From Eleginops maclovinus (lineage: Eukaryota; Chordata; Actinopteri; Perciformes; Eleginopidae), in assembly GCF_036324505.1 (NCBI RefSeq), contig NC_086357.1:19222793-19286792 (forward strand): DNA of 64,000 nucleotides, given 5' to 3'. Of this stretch, positions 16,659 through 28,494 are shown in pieces. A program made the translations under genes and the position numbers. The notes beneath the pieces were generated by a model that made no database searches, was not told the origin of the DNA, and worked only from the letters and a program-made list of their open reading frames with translations. The number at the start of each line of letters is the position of its first letter. Position 1 is the stretch's first letter.

Positions 16659-19600
16659 ATGGTCGTTTCAGCTGAAGAGGTGGCTTCGTCCGTTGTACGA
16701 GAGTATCTGAACCGAAAGGTGAGCTGGGTAGTAACGTTAACAGTGAGCTGGTGAACGGGCTCAGGATGTAAACAGTTACCAGCGCTAGCTAGCTAGTTAG
16801 CCCAAAGCGGTGCTACAGTTAAGACGGGCGACTCCTCGTTATCTGTGCGACAAACTTTAGACTGAGGTTCAACTCTGAAACCAGATTCTGCTGTCAGAAG
16901 CGACACAGCAGTGACTTGCTGGATGACTTGCCATGGTCAGTACAGTACATGGCGATCGGCCCCCATCTGGAATGCTGTTTCACCTCGAAAATAAAACTAC
17001 TAGGGATATGTTTATGGCTTTTCATGCAACCACAATAATATGAGTTTTACCTTGCACATCGGGGATGCTTCCTTGCTTTATTGTGTGTGTTGACTAACCC
17101 TATTAAACACCAAAGTCATTCAACAACACAACAAGCCAACCCATTACGCAGCGGTTCGACCATCCACTCTGTTCAGCACCTGTATGTAACATTACAGTGT
17201 TGGTCCAGAGCGACTGGTGGCTTTCATACAGCCTACACTTAAAGCTAGAGTTTGTAGCCTTAATTTAAGAAGTTTGCAGAATATATTGAAATTATCCGAT
17301 TAAAATACCATTAAAGCGACTTTCCAATGGAAGTAGCTAACCGTTCTTGCTCAAAGTCGCTAAAACTTGAAAAAAATAGCCAAGGTGGTAACAGTGACAA
17401 TCCGTTTCTTCAGGCCCCCATCGCCAACACCAAAAAATAAATCCAATAGAAAAGTACACTGAGCATGAAGACCATCAGCAACTAACAGGGCTATTTCTTG
17501 TACTCACTGCTGTCGAGCTAGCAGCTTGTGAATGACGCCGGTCACGTGCAGTGAGTGCGCGCAGACAGATATGTCAGATAGTTTGGCACGTATAGGCTTC
17601 ATGATTGGACACACTTATTACAGCCATGCCACAACCACATATGCCTACGTTTTAATATTTAATAATTGCCGTCGGGTCGTAAAGAGAATTAAAAAAAACT
17701 GTTTTGGGAGAAGATTAAACCACCAAATATTTAAAAGTATTAATTTATTTAGATAGACTTTTCTTTTAGCGGGCTTATTGAGGTTGCCCTGTCCATAACA
17801 ACACAATGGCTTTGCTGTTTCCTCCTTTTTCTTTCTTTCTAGTACTTATAGTCTCATATAGTATAATGTAAAACTCTTTTGATGCGCAGGGGCTCAAGAG
17901 GACGATTGCCTGCATGGACGAAGAATATCCTCGCACAAAGGCCAGTATTAACAACAGATCACATCTGAGGCAGATTCTACACATGGAGGGGCTCTATCGA
18001 AATAATAAAGTAAGTTTTGCAGCTGGATATTGGCTGCTGTGATGTGGATTACATAAAGAACAAGTGTGTTGCTAACTTCTCTGTTGTTGCAGGTTCAGAA
18101 CACCCCCTTGAAAACATTACTCGAGATTATTGTCAAGCATCATATTGAGGGGCAGGACAAGACCCCCAGCAATGAAAGTTATCCCCGTCAGTCTGATCAA
18201 GCTAAGAGCTGGATTTCTAATTCTCCTGCAGAAACAGCGATGAATGACACAAAAACAGATGAGAGCACAACGGCTTTTGTTATTGGGAAACACAACAAAT
18301 TAAGGTATTTCACAAGTTTAGTTTTGATCATTATTTTGCCTTTAAAAAAATAAATAAGTTTAAACAAATGTGATTTATCTCTCTTACAGATCTGATATAG
18401 GAGACTTCCGCCCTTCTCAACTTGAAACAGACCCACTGTCCAGCCAATATCAAACAGGTTTCTGGGCCTATGACTTAGAAGAACAAAAAGACCAGCCACT
18501 GAGGGCTTCCCTCCACGACAATGAACGCCTCACCAGAGCTGAAACTGAGAAAAAGCTTTCCATGATTACTGAGAGCACCCAAAGGAACAGAAGTAATCGA
18601 ATTAGACGTGGAATGATGGCTGGACCAATAGCTAGCACAGCTCAGGTGCTGGACTACTGATGCAGAATACAATGTGTTCATCCCATACTCATCACATTAC
18701 TCATATTCATAACATTTGTCATTAATTATGTTTTTTTTCTTTCAGGAATCAAACAAAAAAAGGCAGACTCGAAAGCTTGAAGGGTCCCAGCCGCTGCTAA
18801 AAAGAGATGAAGACAACAGGCAGTGTAAGGACGGGGTTTTAGTGGCGGGCAAACGTCAAAAAAGCCCAGAAAGCAGCCAAACACAAATACGCTCAGCTAA
18901 CTGTGTTGAAGGGCAATGGGAGATGTGGAGTGAACCCGAAAGACTGCAGAGGGAGAACAGCTTTGACAAAGCTCAACAAGACGTACGGAAGACTACAAAG
19001 TAAATAGCTTTAAGCTGCTAACAGTAGTGATTCTGTTGATACTTCTCTGTGGATTTGTTATACTGTTTACGTTGTTTCCTATCACGTTCATCATAAGTTA
19101 CCTACCTTGTGTCTGTTTCTCAGAGTGAAGTCTTTGTCCAGTCCAACTGTGGCAGATTTGGATGTGTCTGAGATGGTTTTAGGTCAGTACTCTGAAAAAA
19201 GAGGCTGTGTTTTGTATTTGTTACCTCATATTTGTGGAAGCTGATGGTGTTGTTAATCGAATTCCAGATGACATTGATGATGATGATGATGATGACGATC
19301 TGGGAGAACTCTCCAAAGTGTCCTTTCAGCGGACTGTCCCAGAGCACAGCCATGCAGGCCACCCCATGGACCAACACACCGCCATGGTTTGTGATTTACA
19401 CCAGCAGTACTGAAAAATGCTGTGGAGTTTCTGTGGTTGCCTTTGATTTTCGGTTTATTTGCTGTTGTTGTTTTTTTCCCAGGAATTGAAAGCTGTTCTT
19501 CTGGGTACCAGCCTAAATTGTTTCAGTGTTGAATGGAGAAATCAGGGTCTCACGTTCTCAGAAACACATGATCTGAGATACGGAATCGTGCAGAAAAAGG

Positions 19601-22600
19601 TTGGCTTCAATGTTCCATCCCACTGCAATAATGTACAAAAAACGGATTTCCATATGATTTATTGATTTGCGGTATTATGCTCTCTGTTTATTTATTTTCT
19701 AGGGTGGTCCTTGTGGAGTTCTGGCATCCTTCCAAGCCTTTGTTCTAAAGAAACTGCTGTTTGAATACACTGAAAGCAGTAGTATAGGCCTTCAGTACGT
19801 CACTCTTCAAATCACAGCTTTGATCCTCAATGTTAACCTCTGAATGCCCTGCTGTAATCACACAGATGCTTTTTCACATCAAGGCATGCTTTGTAGCCTA
19901 TGTTAAGTACTAAGTATCTGCATTTAACTGTATTACCACACCACACTAACTGCTTTCTACTCAAATGCCACTTTGTTCTCAGGAGGTTAAGACCTTCTAA
20001 TTCTACCAGAAGAAAGTGTCTTGTTTTAGCGACTGCGGAAATACTTTGGAGGGCTGGCGAGGAAAACCAAGCTACGATTGCAATGTAAGATTGCACTTAA
20101 TCTTCTACTTCCAGACCAATACTAAAGCACCTCATTAAAGGAATGTAATTAGTTTTAATGCATGTGGATACTGGCTTATGTGTTGAAGGTCTGGCTTTGA
20201 TCACAATACCTCTGGTAGCCAATAGTTCACTTCCTGACAAACTTGTTGATCTCAGAAATCCCCTACCTCTATTTTCTTTAAAAACAGAAATTCAGGAAGA
20301 AATCACTTCACCCCAGCAGGATACTACAAATCTGAAGGAGTGCTTGAAAAGGTATAGAGATGCCACTGCATACACACCTGCTCTTATGAGTATAGTAAAG
20401 TCATATTTAAAAGTATTCAATATTTTTACTCTACATGATACAAACCTTGCTTAACAGAACTTCAATGAGACCTTTTGAATAGGTTGAAATTGTGAATTAT
20501 TACTATATCTAACATTTATTTGGAAGGAACTGAATTGTGTGAAATAAACAAAGTAAAGCTGTGTTGATACTCTTTCAATTTACAAAATGAAATTTGCTGT
20601 GGCGGTTTTATAACTACCTTTCGTTTCAGATAACATGTTTCACTGTGGATAACTTCATGGACCTGCAGTCCCTTCTGGAGCGGCACATTGATCAGGTGAG
20701 AAACCTAAATATTGACTTCCTCAGTTTAATTTCAACTGTCAACTTTTTCGCCATAACCTCTTTTTTCCACAGTTTGAGACTGGGGCGTTAGGATGCCTTC
20801 TGCTCAGCATATCTGCTGTCCTCTCTCGAACCGTTGAAAAGTATGTTGTGCCTTTTATTGCTCTATGACCTGAACAAACTCTGAAGTATGAATCAGTATA
20901 AGCGGGATGAAGAAACATCACTTTTTTCTCTTAATTCTTTCTCTAGAGTAAGAGAGGATATGGACGTGCACACTAACACACTCATTGGAGCCCATGGCTA
21001 CTGCACACAGGTTTGATATAACCCCTTACTACAGATTGCAGGATAATATTTAGAGCATTGAGGATTCTTTTTGTTAGTTTGTGATTCAGCATTGCAATTT
21101 ATATCAAACAATAAAGGTGCATGAATGGAACTTGATGAAATTAGTTTAGGAACATTGGTATAAACATTGTGTAAAGCAAAGGGATCTCTGAGTAACACAA
21201 ACAAACATGGCAGTAAGCAATACTGCTAACTGCTGTTTGCACAAAATACATTGTGATTATTAAGTTGCTTTGTGTTTCACCAGGAGCTGGTGAATCTGTT
21301 GCTCTGCGGCAGGGCAGTTTCTAATGTCTTTGACAATGACATTGAGCTGGATTCAGGCAATGGCAACATGACTCTACTGAAGGGAGTCAAAGACCACTGT
21401 GACGTGGGCCTGCTGTCCCTGTTTGAACACTATAACATCTGCAAGGTGAGTGACTTTGGCAGCCGACTCTTTGGTCACCCTGCCACTGAAAGATCAGATA
21501 CTAGTCAGATTCAAGTTATAACACAAGACCTCAGGGGGCATTCTTTGCTGTAATTATGGGCACATCTGTGCCATCAGAAGCACAGATGCGCCCATAATAA
21601 CAGCAAAGAATGTTCTAAAGGCTATTATGGGATTTAGTTGATAGTTAACAACACATACACTGCCTGAAAGTGTTTATTCTAAATACGTCGCACACACGAA
21701 AATAGGATAACTAAAGAAAAATGGGGAGAAGGCTCTCTGGATATCAAGCTGTGGCATATTAAAGTCAATCGACCGAGTGGTGTACATGGAGACTCTCGTT
21801 ATGGGATCGCTTTAACCACAATTGTTGTTTTTTTTGGCGTCGGACCTTAAATAGTGGAGGAGGTAGAGCTTTAAACTGTACAGTATACAAACTTGTATAA
21901 TGGACCTTGCCAAAAATAAAAATATTCAAAGTTTTTCTACAATCTTTAACATACAGATAACAAACCACTGTTCTGTTCCTTTTACACAATGGCAATCTGT
22001 GTCTACTTTGAAGTGCATCACGAGGCATGCATAAACAAATACCCTGACCCTGTTTATGTTTTACTCCTGTCTCATAATCACATGCAAGGAATGTTTTTAC
22101 AAGTAGAAAAAATAATGTAAATGATTGATGGATGATTGCCATTTAGCTGAGAGTCCTGGACTTAATATATGCCTATGCTGTGTTTGTCTCTATCTAAGGT
22201 AGGAGCTTACCTAAAGACTCCCCGTTACCCTATTTGGGTGGTGTGCAGTGAAAGCCACTTCAGCGTGCTGTTTGGCCTGCAGAGGGAGCTGTTGACCGAC
22301 CAGGACAAGGGCCTGGAGTTTGACCTCTACTATTATGATGGACTGGCCAATCAACAGGAGGAGATCCGCCTCACTGTCTGTATGTGTCATCACTATTTTT
22401 CACTGCACATCCCCTCACACCAGTGAATGAGCCTCCTCACTTCCTCACATATATGTTCTTCTGCCAATCTATATGGTCAGGGTCAATGAGCAGTGTTGAC
22501 TTATTGGTAATGATGCATCCATCAAGTGTCTCTAATTTGGATTTTCAGTTGTTGGCAAATCGTCCCTAAGCGATCAAGATGTGGACACTGATCTCATCCC

Positions 22601-22849
22601 TCCGCTGGAGCACTGCATCCGAACAAGGTAGGGATGTTTATGCATTTCCAGCACACAGACAACCATGTGCCAACAGATTTTCTACAAATCCTCAAAACAA
22701 CTATACAATGTGCTTATCAAATTCCTTGACGTTGTAAAGAATCATGCAGTAAGCACCTGGGTCAGCTCTTAAGGCCTTAACCGATTTCTTTTCGTTTCAG
22801 GTGGAAAGATGCATTCGTCAATTGGAACGACACAGAGCCTATTCTCTGA
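16659..22849 (+). CDS. mindy4: MINDY4 deubiquitinase (FAM188B), LisH plus MINDY catalytic domain
   Basis: Exons: 16659-16718, 17890-18009, 18093-18304, 18390-18645, 18746-18999, 19124-19182, 19268-19386, 19483-19599, 19703-19794, 19983-20084, 20288-20351, 20630-20695, 20773-20840, 20947-21010, 21284-21445, 22199-22379, 22549-22627, 22801-22849. All borders are AG/GT and in phase, giving 707 aa (human about 757). MINDY enzymes are cysteine proteases that trim K48-linked polyubiquitin. Seen: N-terminal LisH-like helices (residues about 5-60, [15 protein letters not shown] and the [16 protein letters not shown] segment); a poorly conserved Ser/Lys-rich linker (60-360) that keeps the [10 protein letters not shown] motif; an Asp run in exon 7; and the catalytic domain from about 361. 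The catalytic Cys is in GIVQKKGGPCG (Cys403), with the conserved Gln just before. The catalytic His is in [12 protein letters not shown] (His625). [18 protein letters not shown] and [16 protein letters not shown] are also family signatures. The start has a good context (CACTATGG). The C-terminus ends WNDTEPIL. Confidence 0.94.
19268..19301 (+). repeat. Coding GAT repeat (poly-Asp) in mindy4 exon 7
   Basis: A run of GAT/GAC codons encodes [11 protein letters not shown] just before the catalytic domain. It is an in-frame trinucleotide repeat likely to vary in length between individuals. It lies in the unconserved linker. Confidence 0.8.
21539..21612. repeat. Near-perfect 33-bp hairpin in a mindy4 intron
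   Basis: The left arm 21539-21571 and right arm 21580-21612 are reverse complements at 31 of 33 positions, separated by an 8-base loop (CATCAGAA). It lies in the intron after exon 15. It has the stem length of a microRNA precursor but a smaller loop and no bulges, so it could equally be a small inverted duplication or a MITE with very short interior. No known microRNA seed was recognised. Confidence 0.85.
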
Positions 22850-23418
22850 TGCTTTGATCGTATCAATCATCCACCGACAAGAAACCTTATGCATTATCAA
22901 TAGAGATTTTCATACATTTTATGATGTTTTCTTCATATTTATCTTTTTATTATTATAACCATTGTTTGGTTGTGAGAAACATGTTGTGCCATTTGTTTAC
23001 ATGATGGTCTGGATGTTATATACTGTATCACACTATGTATGTACATCTGAGAGCATTTGAAAGAGTGCAATTAAAAAAAAAAAGGGTTGCTGTTAGATAG
23101 TGCATCTTACAGCTGTTGACCTCAGTGGCCTTTACTCTTGTTGTCCTTATTTTAAACTTCATAGGGAAGAGCTCCCTGCTCATTAGAAAATAACTTAATA
23201 TGTGAGTTTTAATCAAGATCAGTTGAAAATGAACTTTCACATCATGTCTTAACTTGTTACTCACTGTATTATCTTCCAGTTAGAATGTGTAATAGCCTAA
23301 AATCTAATTGCCTTTTATTATGTGCATGCTTTAAATGAAATAATCTGTTGGGTTGTACTGTTTTTGTTTTTTTCAATGCTTCATTTCTATTCTGATGTGT
23401 TGTCAGGAGAGTAAATTA

Positions 23419-23424
23419 AATAAA
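23419..23424 (+). terminator. Candidate mindy4 polyadenylation signal
   Basis: AATAAA about 570 bp after the stop. Two more copies follow at 23519-23524 and about 23780, so alternative ends are possible and I cannot choose firmly among them. Confidence 0.45.
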
Positions 23425-23549
23425 TATGGACGGGCATTTGTGTTTGTTAAAGAGAGTGAATATTATATTACATTGCCTCAATGAGTTTCCACTTTTGAAA
23501 ACCTCATGTGGAACAGAAAATAAAATGGTGGTTCTGTGTTTCATTTGTA

Positions 23550-26500
23550 TACACCTTTTTTGTGAATCTGCTTTTTAAAGATCAAAAACTACTGTTATTT
23601 ATCCTACAGTAAATATAAACTGTATATGTTTGGTAAAAGACTGAAGTAACAGAGCATACTGTAGTAAAAATGTTAAGCTAAAAACGTGACTCCTTCTGAA
23701 CACTGACCCATTCAGGTTTTGCAAAATGAATTTTTTTAAAAGGAGAATAATTCTTACAGGCATTGAATGTAACTTGTCAAAATAAATGTATTCTAACTGA
23801 CTTAAATGACTTGATGCATGAGGGTAGTGTTAAGGAGATTGCAGCTTGTGTAATGAACCTTAAGCAAATCTGTTCTTTAAAACAAGTTAAACTGTCAGTC
23901 AAATGTAAATGAGGCCTCAGTTATGATGCACGACGTATACAATAGTGCTCGATGGCCAGAGATATACCACCCCTTTGAGCATTTGAAGCATTTATTTTTA
24001 CCTCATTTGATAAATTAACATTTTAATCATGTTTACACACACAAAATATAACTAACTCGAAGCTAATTGTAAATTAACTCAACTGTCACATGCAAATACA
24101 AATTCAACTGAAAGATGCCTTGCAGTTAATCGGTGCAGTTATGTTTCAGCCACAGCAGGCATCAGAGCACACAGTGTGGGGCATGCAGAGGGGGTGGCAG
24201 GGAGACCCATGCCAACACCTCCAGCGCATGGGATCAAAGACGCTGCAGCTGTCACACAGACAGAGTTGCAGGAACTCACTTCCCATCAAACTGTCTTGTG
24301 CAACGTGGACCAGAGTCCACACCGGATCAGAGTGGGGATAAAACATATCCAAAACATATTTTCAACGACAAACAAGGAAACAATAGAAGCTGCTGTCTTT
24401 ATTAAACCTGTCAAAGTCAATCAAATCCATGACATTTACATTTCCCTTCAGTGGAACTGCTGGAGAAGAGCTCAATATGACGAAGACAATTCATTCATCT
24501 TTCAACTGTCTCATTCCTAATGAAGGTTGTATTATCTCAATGTATATTATTGGTGACTCATGTAGGGATTTAAGCATTCAACATAAGACATAGGAAGAGC
24601 CATGAATTAATCATGAGACATGAATCAAAAAGCTCTACAGCCATCAAGGCTAGTGCAATCACTATAAATAAGGTTTCTTGCTTGAATGAGGCTTTGGGGT
24701 CTAAGAAATTGGATTAAAGTGTTTACTTTTGCCACAAAAATCTTCTGCAGATGGGGGGACGTTTGATATACGTCACAAGGAGCCATATTTAGGTGTTAGG
24801 GTGCTAGTCGTCATAATCTTCCCTGAATAGTTGGTGCGTGTTATATTTAATTTAGTGCCAAAGGGGTAATGAAATTACAAAACTGTGTATGATTTAAAAT
24901 TAATTGAAGCAAGGATCGGGACATTCCATTTGCTGGGTGAGCTGGTTTTACTCAGAACTTGAATTTGCTTAGAAATGTCAAAGTGTGCTGCAAGACTGGT
25001 GTCACTGTCAGGTCGAAATCACAGCTAATAGTGAATAAAGGATAAAAAAAAAGCTAATCTGCATATCTCATCCAATCTGTTTCAAAGAATAGTGCAGATG
25101 GAGGTGACTAGCTTTTAGTTAAAATATTGAGGTGTGTGTTCTCTCTGCTGAGGAGCTTTGGTGCATCCGGGTGCAGTCTGACAGGAAACAAATGGCCCGG
25201 CTTTGGTCTCTGTTTACTATTTATCGCCCCAGCATTTCTCTGAGGTATCAGAGGAGGGATTTGGTGCTTGTGTGTAATTGTGTTAGAGCCCTCCCACATG
25301 CTGTCCCCAAAGCATCTTCTGTCTCCTCTCCTAATCTATGCTGTTTGTCTCAAGATAAGTGATATCCTCTTCAGATTAGGATCTGGTGTCCCTGCCCTGC
25401 CCACCTGGAGGGAAAGGGATCCCCAGTGCCTCTCTGTGTGGTGCAAGTCGTATTTTTAGCTTCCTAATCCTTTTATGGCTTGGGCAGAAAACATCACCCG
25501 TTTCCATTAATTGTCCGAGGTAATCAGTATACAATATGTCAGAAAAGGACTTGTTTTAGCAGCTTTGTTTAGCAGAATGTGATGGAGCATTCCTTAGATG
25601 GACTCTCCTGTTGCTCCTGAGGAGGCTGTGATTTGTAGGAGAGACAATTGTACATTTTATGGCCCTTCAGAACAAGAGCCATCTCACATAAAATTGGAAA
25701 CATTGCTTGGATTGAAGATAACAAGGTTTTTAAAATACATTTTCAGTTCAACCTTTTGAACTGACTACTTCCCCAAAATGCTTTTTTACTGATCTCTTAA
25801 AAATCCAAACTGTGTTGAATAATGCACAATCCAAAGTCTATAGAGACATGCTGGCGTGAGAACTGAGCTGCTGTAATCTTTGGCTTAGTGGATGTTTCGT
25901 TCTGAAACTATAGTCTATCAGCATCATTTGTGCAGGGCCCAATATTTATTCCACTACCCTTAAAACAATCACTGTAACTATTCCCCAGGCACTTATCCAG
26001 ATGATACAACATGACAAGAAGAAGAATGTAACATCCTGTTTATTGTGTCAGGACTTTACGGCACCCTGTTACTGTATACGAGTAGGTAATTTAAACTCCC
26101 CTGCAGAAATAAACAATGATCAAGCGTCTCATTATAGGGCAATTTTGATGGCTTTATCGACCAACGAAATCAGAAAGTGAGTTTTAACCTCTTACAAATC
26201 TCAAACATATTGTTTACTGACACAAGTCACACATTATGTTCGCAGTGTATCCCATTTCAAACCATTAACAAGTGGTCTGATGCTGGAGGTCTGTTATAGC
26301 AGGCAAACTTCCTTTATTGGATTATGAGGATCTGGAACCACTTAGCTTGAAATAGTTATGCCTCATTATCTGAATTTCTCAATGATAAAAGAAACTATTG
26401 GCAAAACTATTTTTGACAAAGGCAAGAAGACCCTCACAGGAAGAAGTTAAAAACAGTACTTATCTGCTCACACAGAAATGTACAGCTCTGAAAAAATTAA

Positions 26501-28490
26501 GAGACTTCTCAATCTCTGCATGTATGGCAGCCATTCAATTCCAGTGTCTGTTGAATTCAAACACAGAGAAATGTTGTCAGTAGTTTAGAATAATAAAATG
26601 TTAATTTTACTTATAAACAGTAAAACCAGAACAACTGATAATGCTGCAGTGGTCTCTTAATTTTTTCCAGAGCTGTATTTCCACAAATGAATACCCGCTG
26701 AAAACTACAAATGTAAAATTCCTTGAACATGTGATTACTTAAGAGGTTCCCTAAGCGCTTCTGATCTTATCCAAAGTACTGTATATTTGGGTCTTTTGAG
26801 CTCAAATTGCTCAACATCCTCTTGAGTACAAGAGTCCAAGAGATCTGACAGCTACGATTGACTGCCAGAACTTTTGCAACAAATTGTAGTCGGAGGGAAA
26901 TCAGCCATAGAAACACCTGCGGCAAGGCGCATTGACAGAAAGCTGCATCAGCGAGGTTCTGAAAAATAGTGAATTTGAGCCAGAAAGAAAAGAAAAAAGT
27001 ATTCCCACTGCAGCAAGTTCGTAACAGAGACCAATTTTGTTTACCTCTTTTTATATATTTACAGAGTGGAGCTCTTGGATGAATGTTGCAAGACTTGAAG
27101 CAGTTATACTGAATCCTTTTCATATTTTCCCTGATTCCCATCAGCTCCAATAATAGCAAAATAAGCTGTGCTTCAATATTCTTTATTGTTCAATACTGCA
27201 GTGCATAATCAACACTGCTGTCATTCCACATGTTCTCATCGTCAGCAATCACTCAAGTGCCAAATAAAACGTAATGAAGACAACGAAGGAGATGACAAAT
27301 CTCTCAGACCAATTTCAGAATAAAATATCAGCATAGTAGCGGAAAATGAATTCATATATAAAGGAGAAAAAAAAGCTTCCTCTCCGCCAGATATGACTTT
27401 TACAACCGCAATAATCCGATTTTGAATTATTGTGATATTATTATATACATACCATTTCAATAAATAGGTGTATTTAATATTAAATTAATGGGCCTTACAA
27501 ATATATGATACATACAGGTACATTGAAATAAAAAGCACATCCATTCAAAAAAAACCAACAACGTCCATCAGCATTTTCAATAATGACAACAGAACAACAA
27601 AAATAGAAACACTATAAACTGGACAATGTTCATATGACTGCTGTGGATTTGAAGGCACTTCCTTGGCAACACAATGATCCCTCTTCCATTATGTTGGGAC
27701 CTGAAATGAAATAAGAAAAATGTAAATTAGATTACAGTTAAATATCTTTCTGCAATCTTTTAAAGCTGTATTTAAAAGGAATACCGTTTGTTGTTGTAAA
27801 AGAGACATCTTTACATCCCTACCTTTCTAAGAGAGTAGTTTTATCAGTTTCTTAAGAGGGTCATTACTGGCCTGCCATTGCTGGATTTCCTCGATGTTAT
27901 GTCTAAGCTCATTCAGGATGACTCAATAATGAAATAATGAATCACTTTATACGCCTTTAAAAGCAGATAGTGACATACATTTGTCAGATTTCTCGGAAGA
28001 GGAGAGATATTTTATCTGATTCACTTAAGAAAATGAATACCTGAGAATGTGTCAGCTACTTCAGCTTTTATAATCACCAGAAATCTTATACCGCGAAAAA
28101 CTCAAATGGCCACCTGTGTAGATGAACGTTCTCCCAGTAATCACTCTCCAGCTTGACCTACTAAAGGTCTGATCTGCTATCACCCTAACAAAGGGATGAC
28201 GGTTATACGTCAAAAATGACTGCAGGCCATAGTCTGAGTCTTGCCTTTTTCTTAAAAGAGGAGTTTTGGTTTAGTGTTACGATTGGTGTGAAGTCTGTAG
28301 GAATGGCTTTGACACTCACAGTTGACCTTTAAAACCCATCATTAATACATTGTTAATTGATAGCTAATAAACTTTCAATTCTTAACTTTAACAAACAATG
28401 CTATTCTTGGATGACTTTAAAGGATGTTGACAAGTAATCAGAGTGAACTCATCCCCAGCAGGAAGAGAAAAACAATGTTACTCACATGCA
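23550..28490. other. Intergenic mindy4-alkal2 (includes alkal2 3' UTR)
   Basis: No coding exon could be supported. Overlapping short frames at 24090-24520 look like chance. A block at about 25100-25560 is GC-richer and less repetitive, with homeobox-type sites (TAATCC twice), and may be a conserved noncoding element. A MITE lies at 26481-26677. Nothing else identifiable was seen. The alkal2 3' UTR must start at 28494 and run leftward, but its end is unclear. Confidence 0.5.
26481..26677. mobile_element. MITE with about 26-bp terminal inverted repeats
   Basis: Begins TACAGCTCTGAAAAAATTAA and ends with the near reverse complement (ATTTTTTCCAGAGCTGTA); total 197 bp with no coding capacity. The terminal phrase (TACAGCTCTGGAAAAAATTAAGAG-type) is widespread in fish genomes as a short DNA transposon. 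Target-site duplication is not clear. Confidence 0.75.
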
Positions 28491-28494
28491 ACAT

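Noticed and set aside
18600..18660. mindy4 ending at the in-frame TGA after QVLDY
   Set aside because: CAG then GTGCTG is a donor; the next exon continues in phase and the whole catalytic domain lies downstream.
24090..24520. Overlapping frames in three phases, up to 114 codons
   Set aside because: Three frames on one strand and one on the other are open together, as expected by chance in a GC-richer patch; no recognisable protein and no splice pattern.
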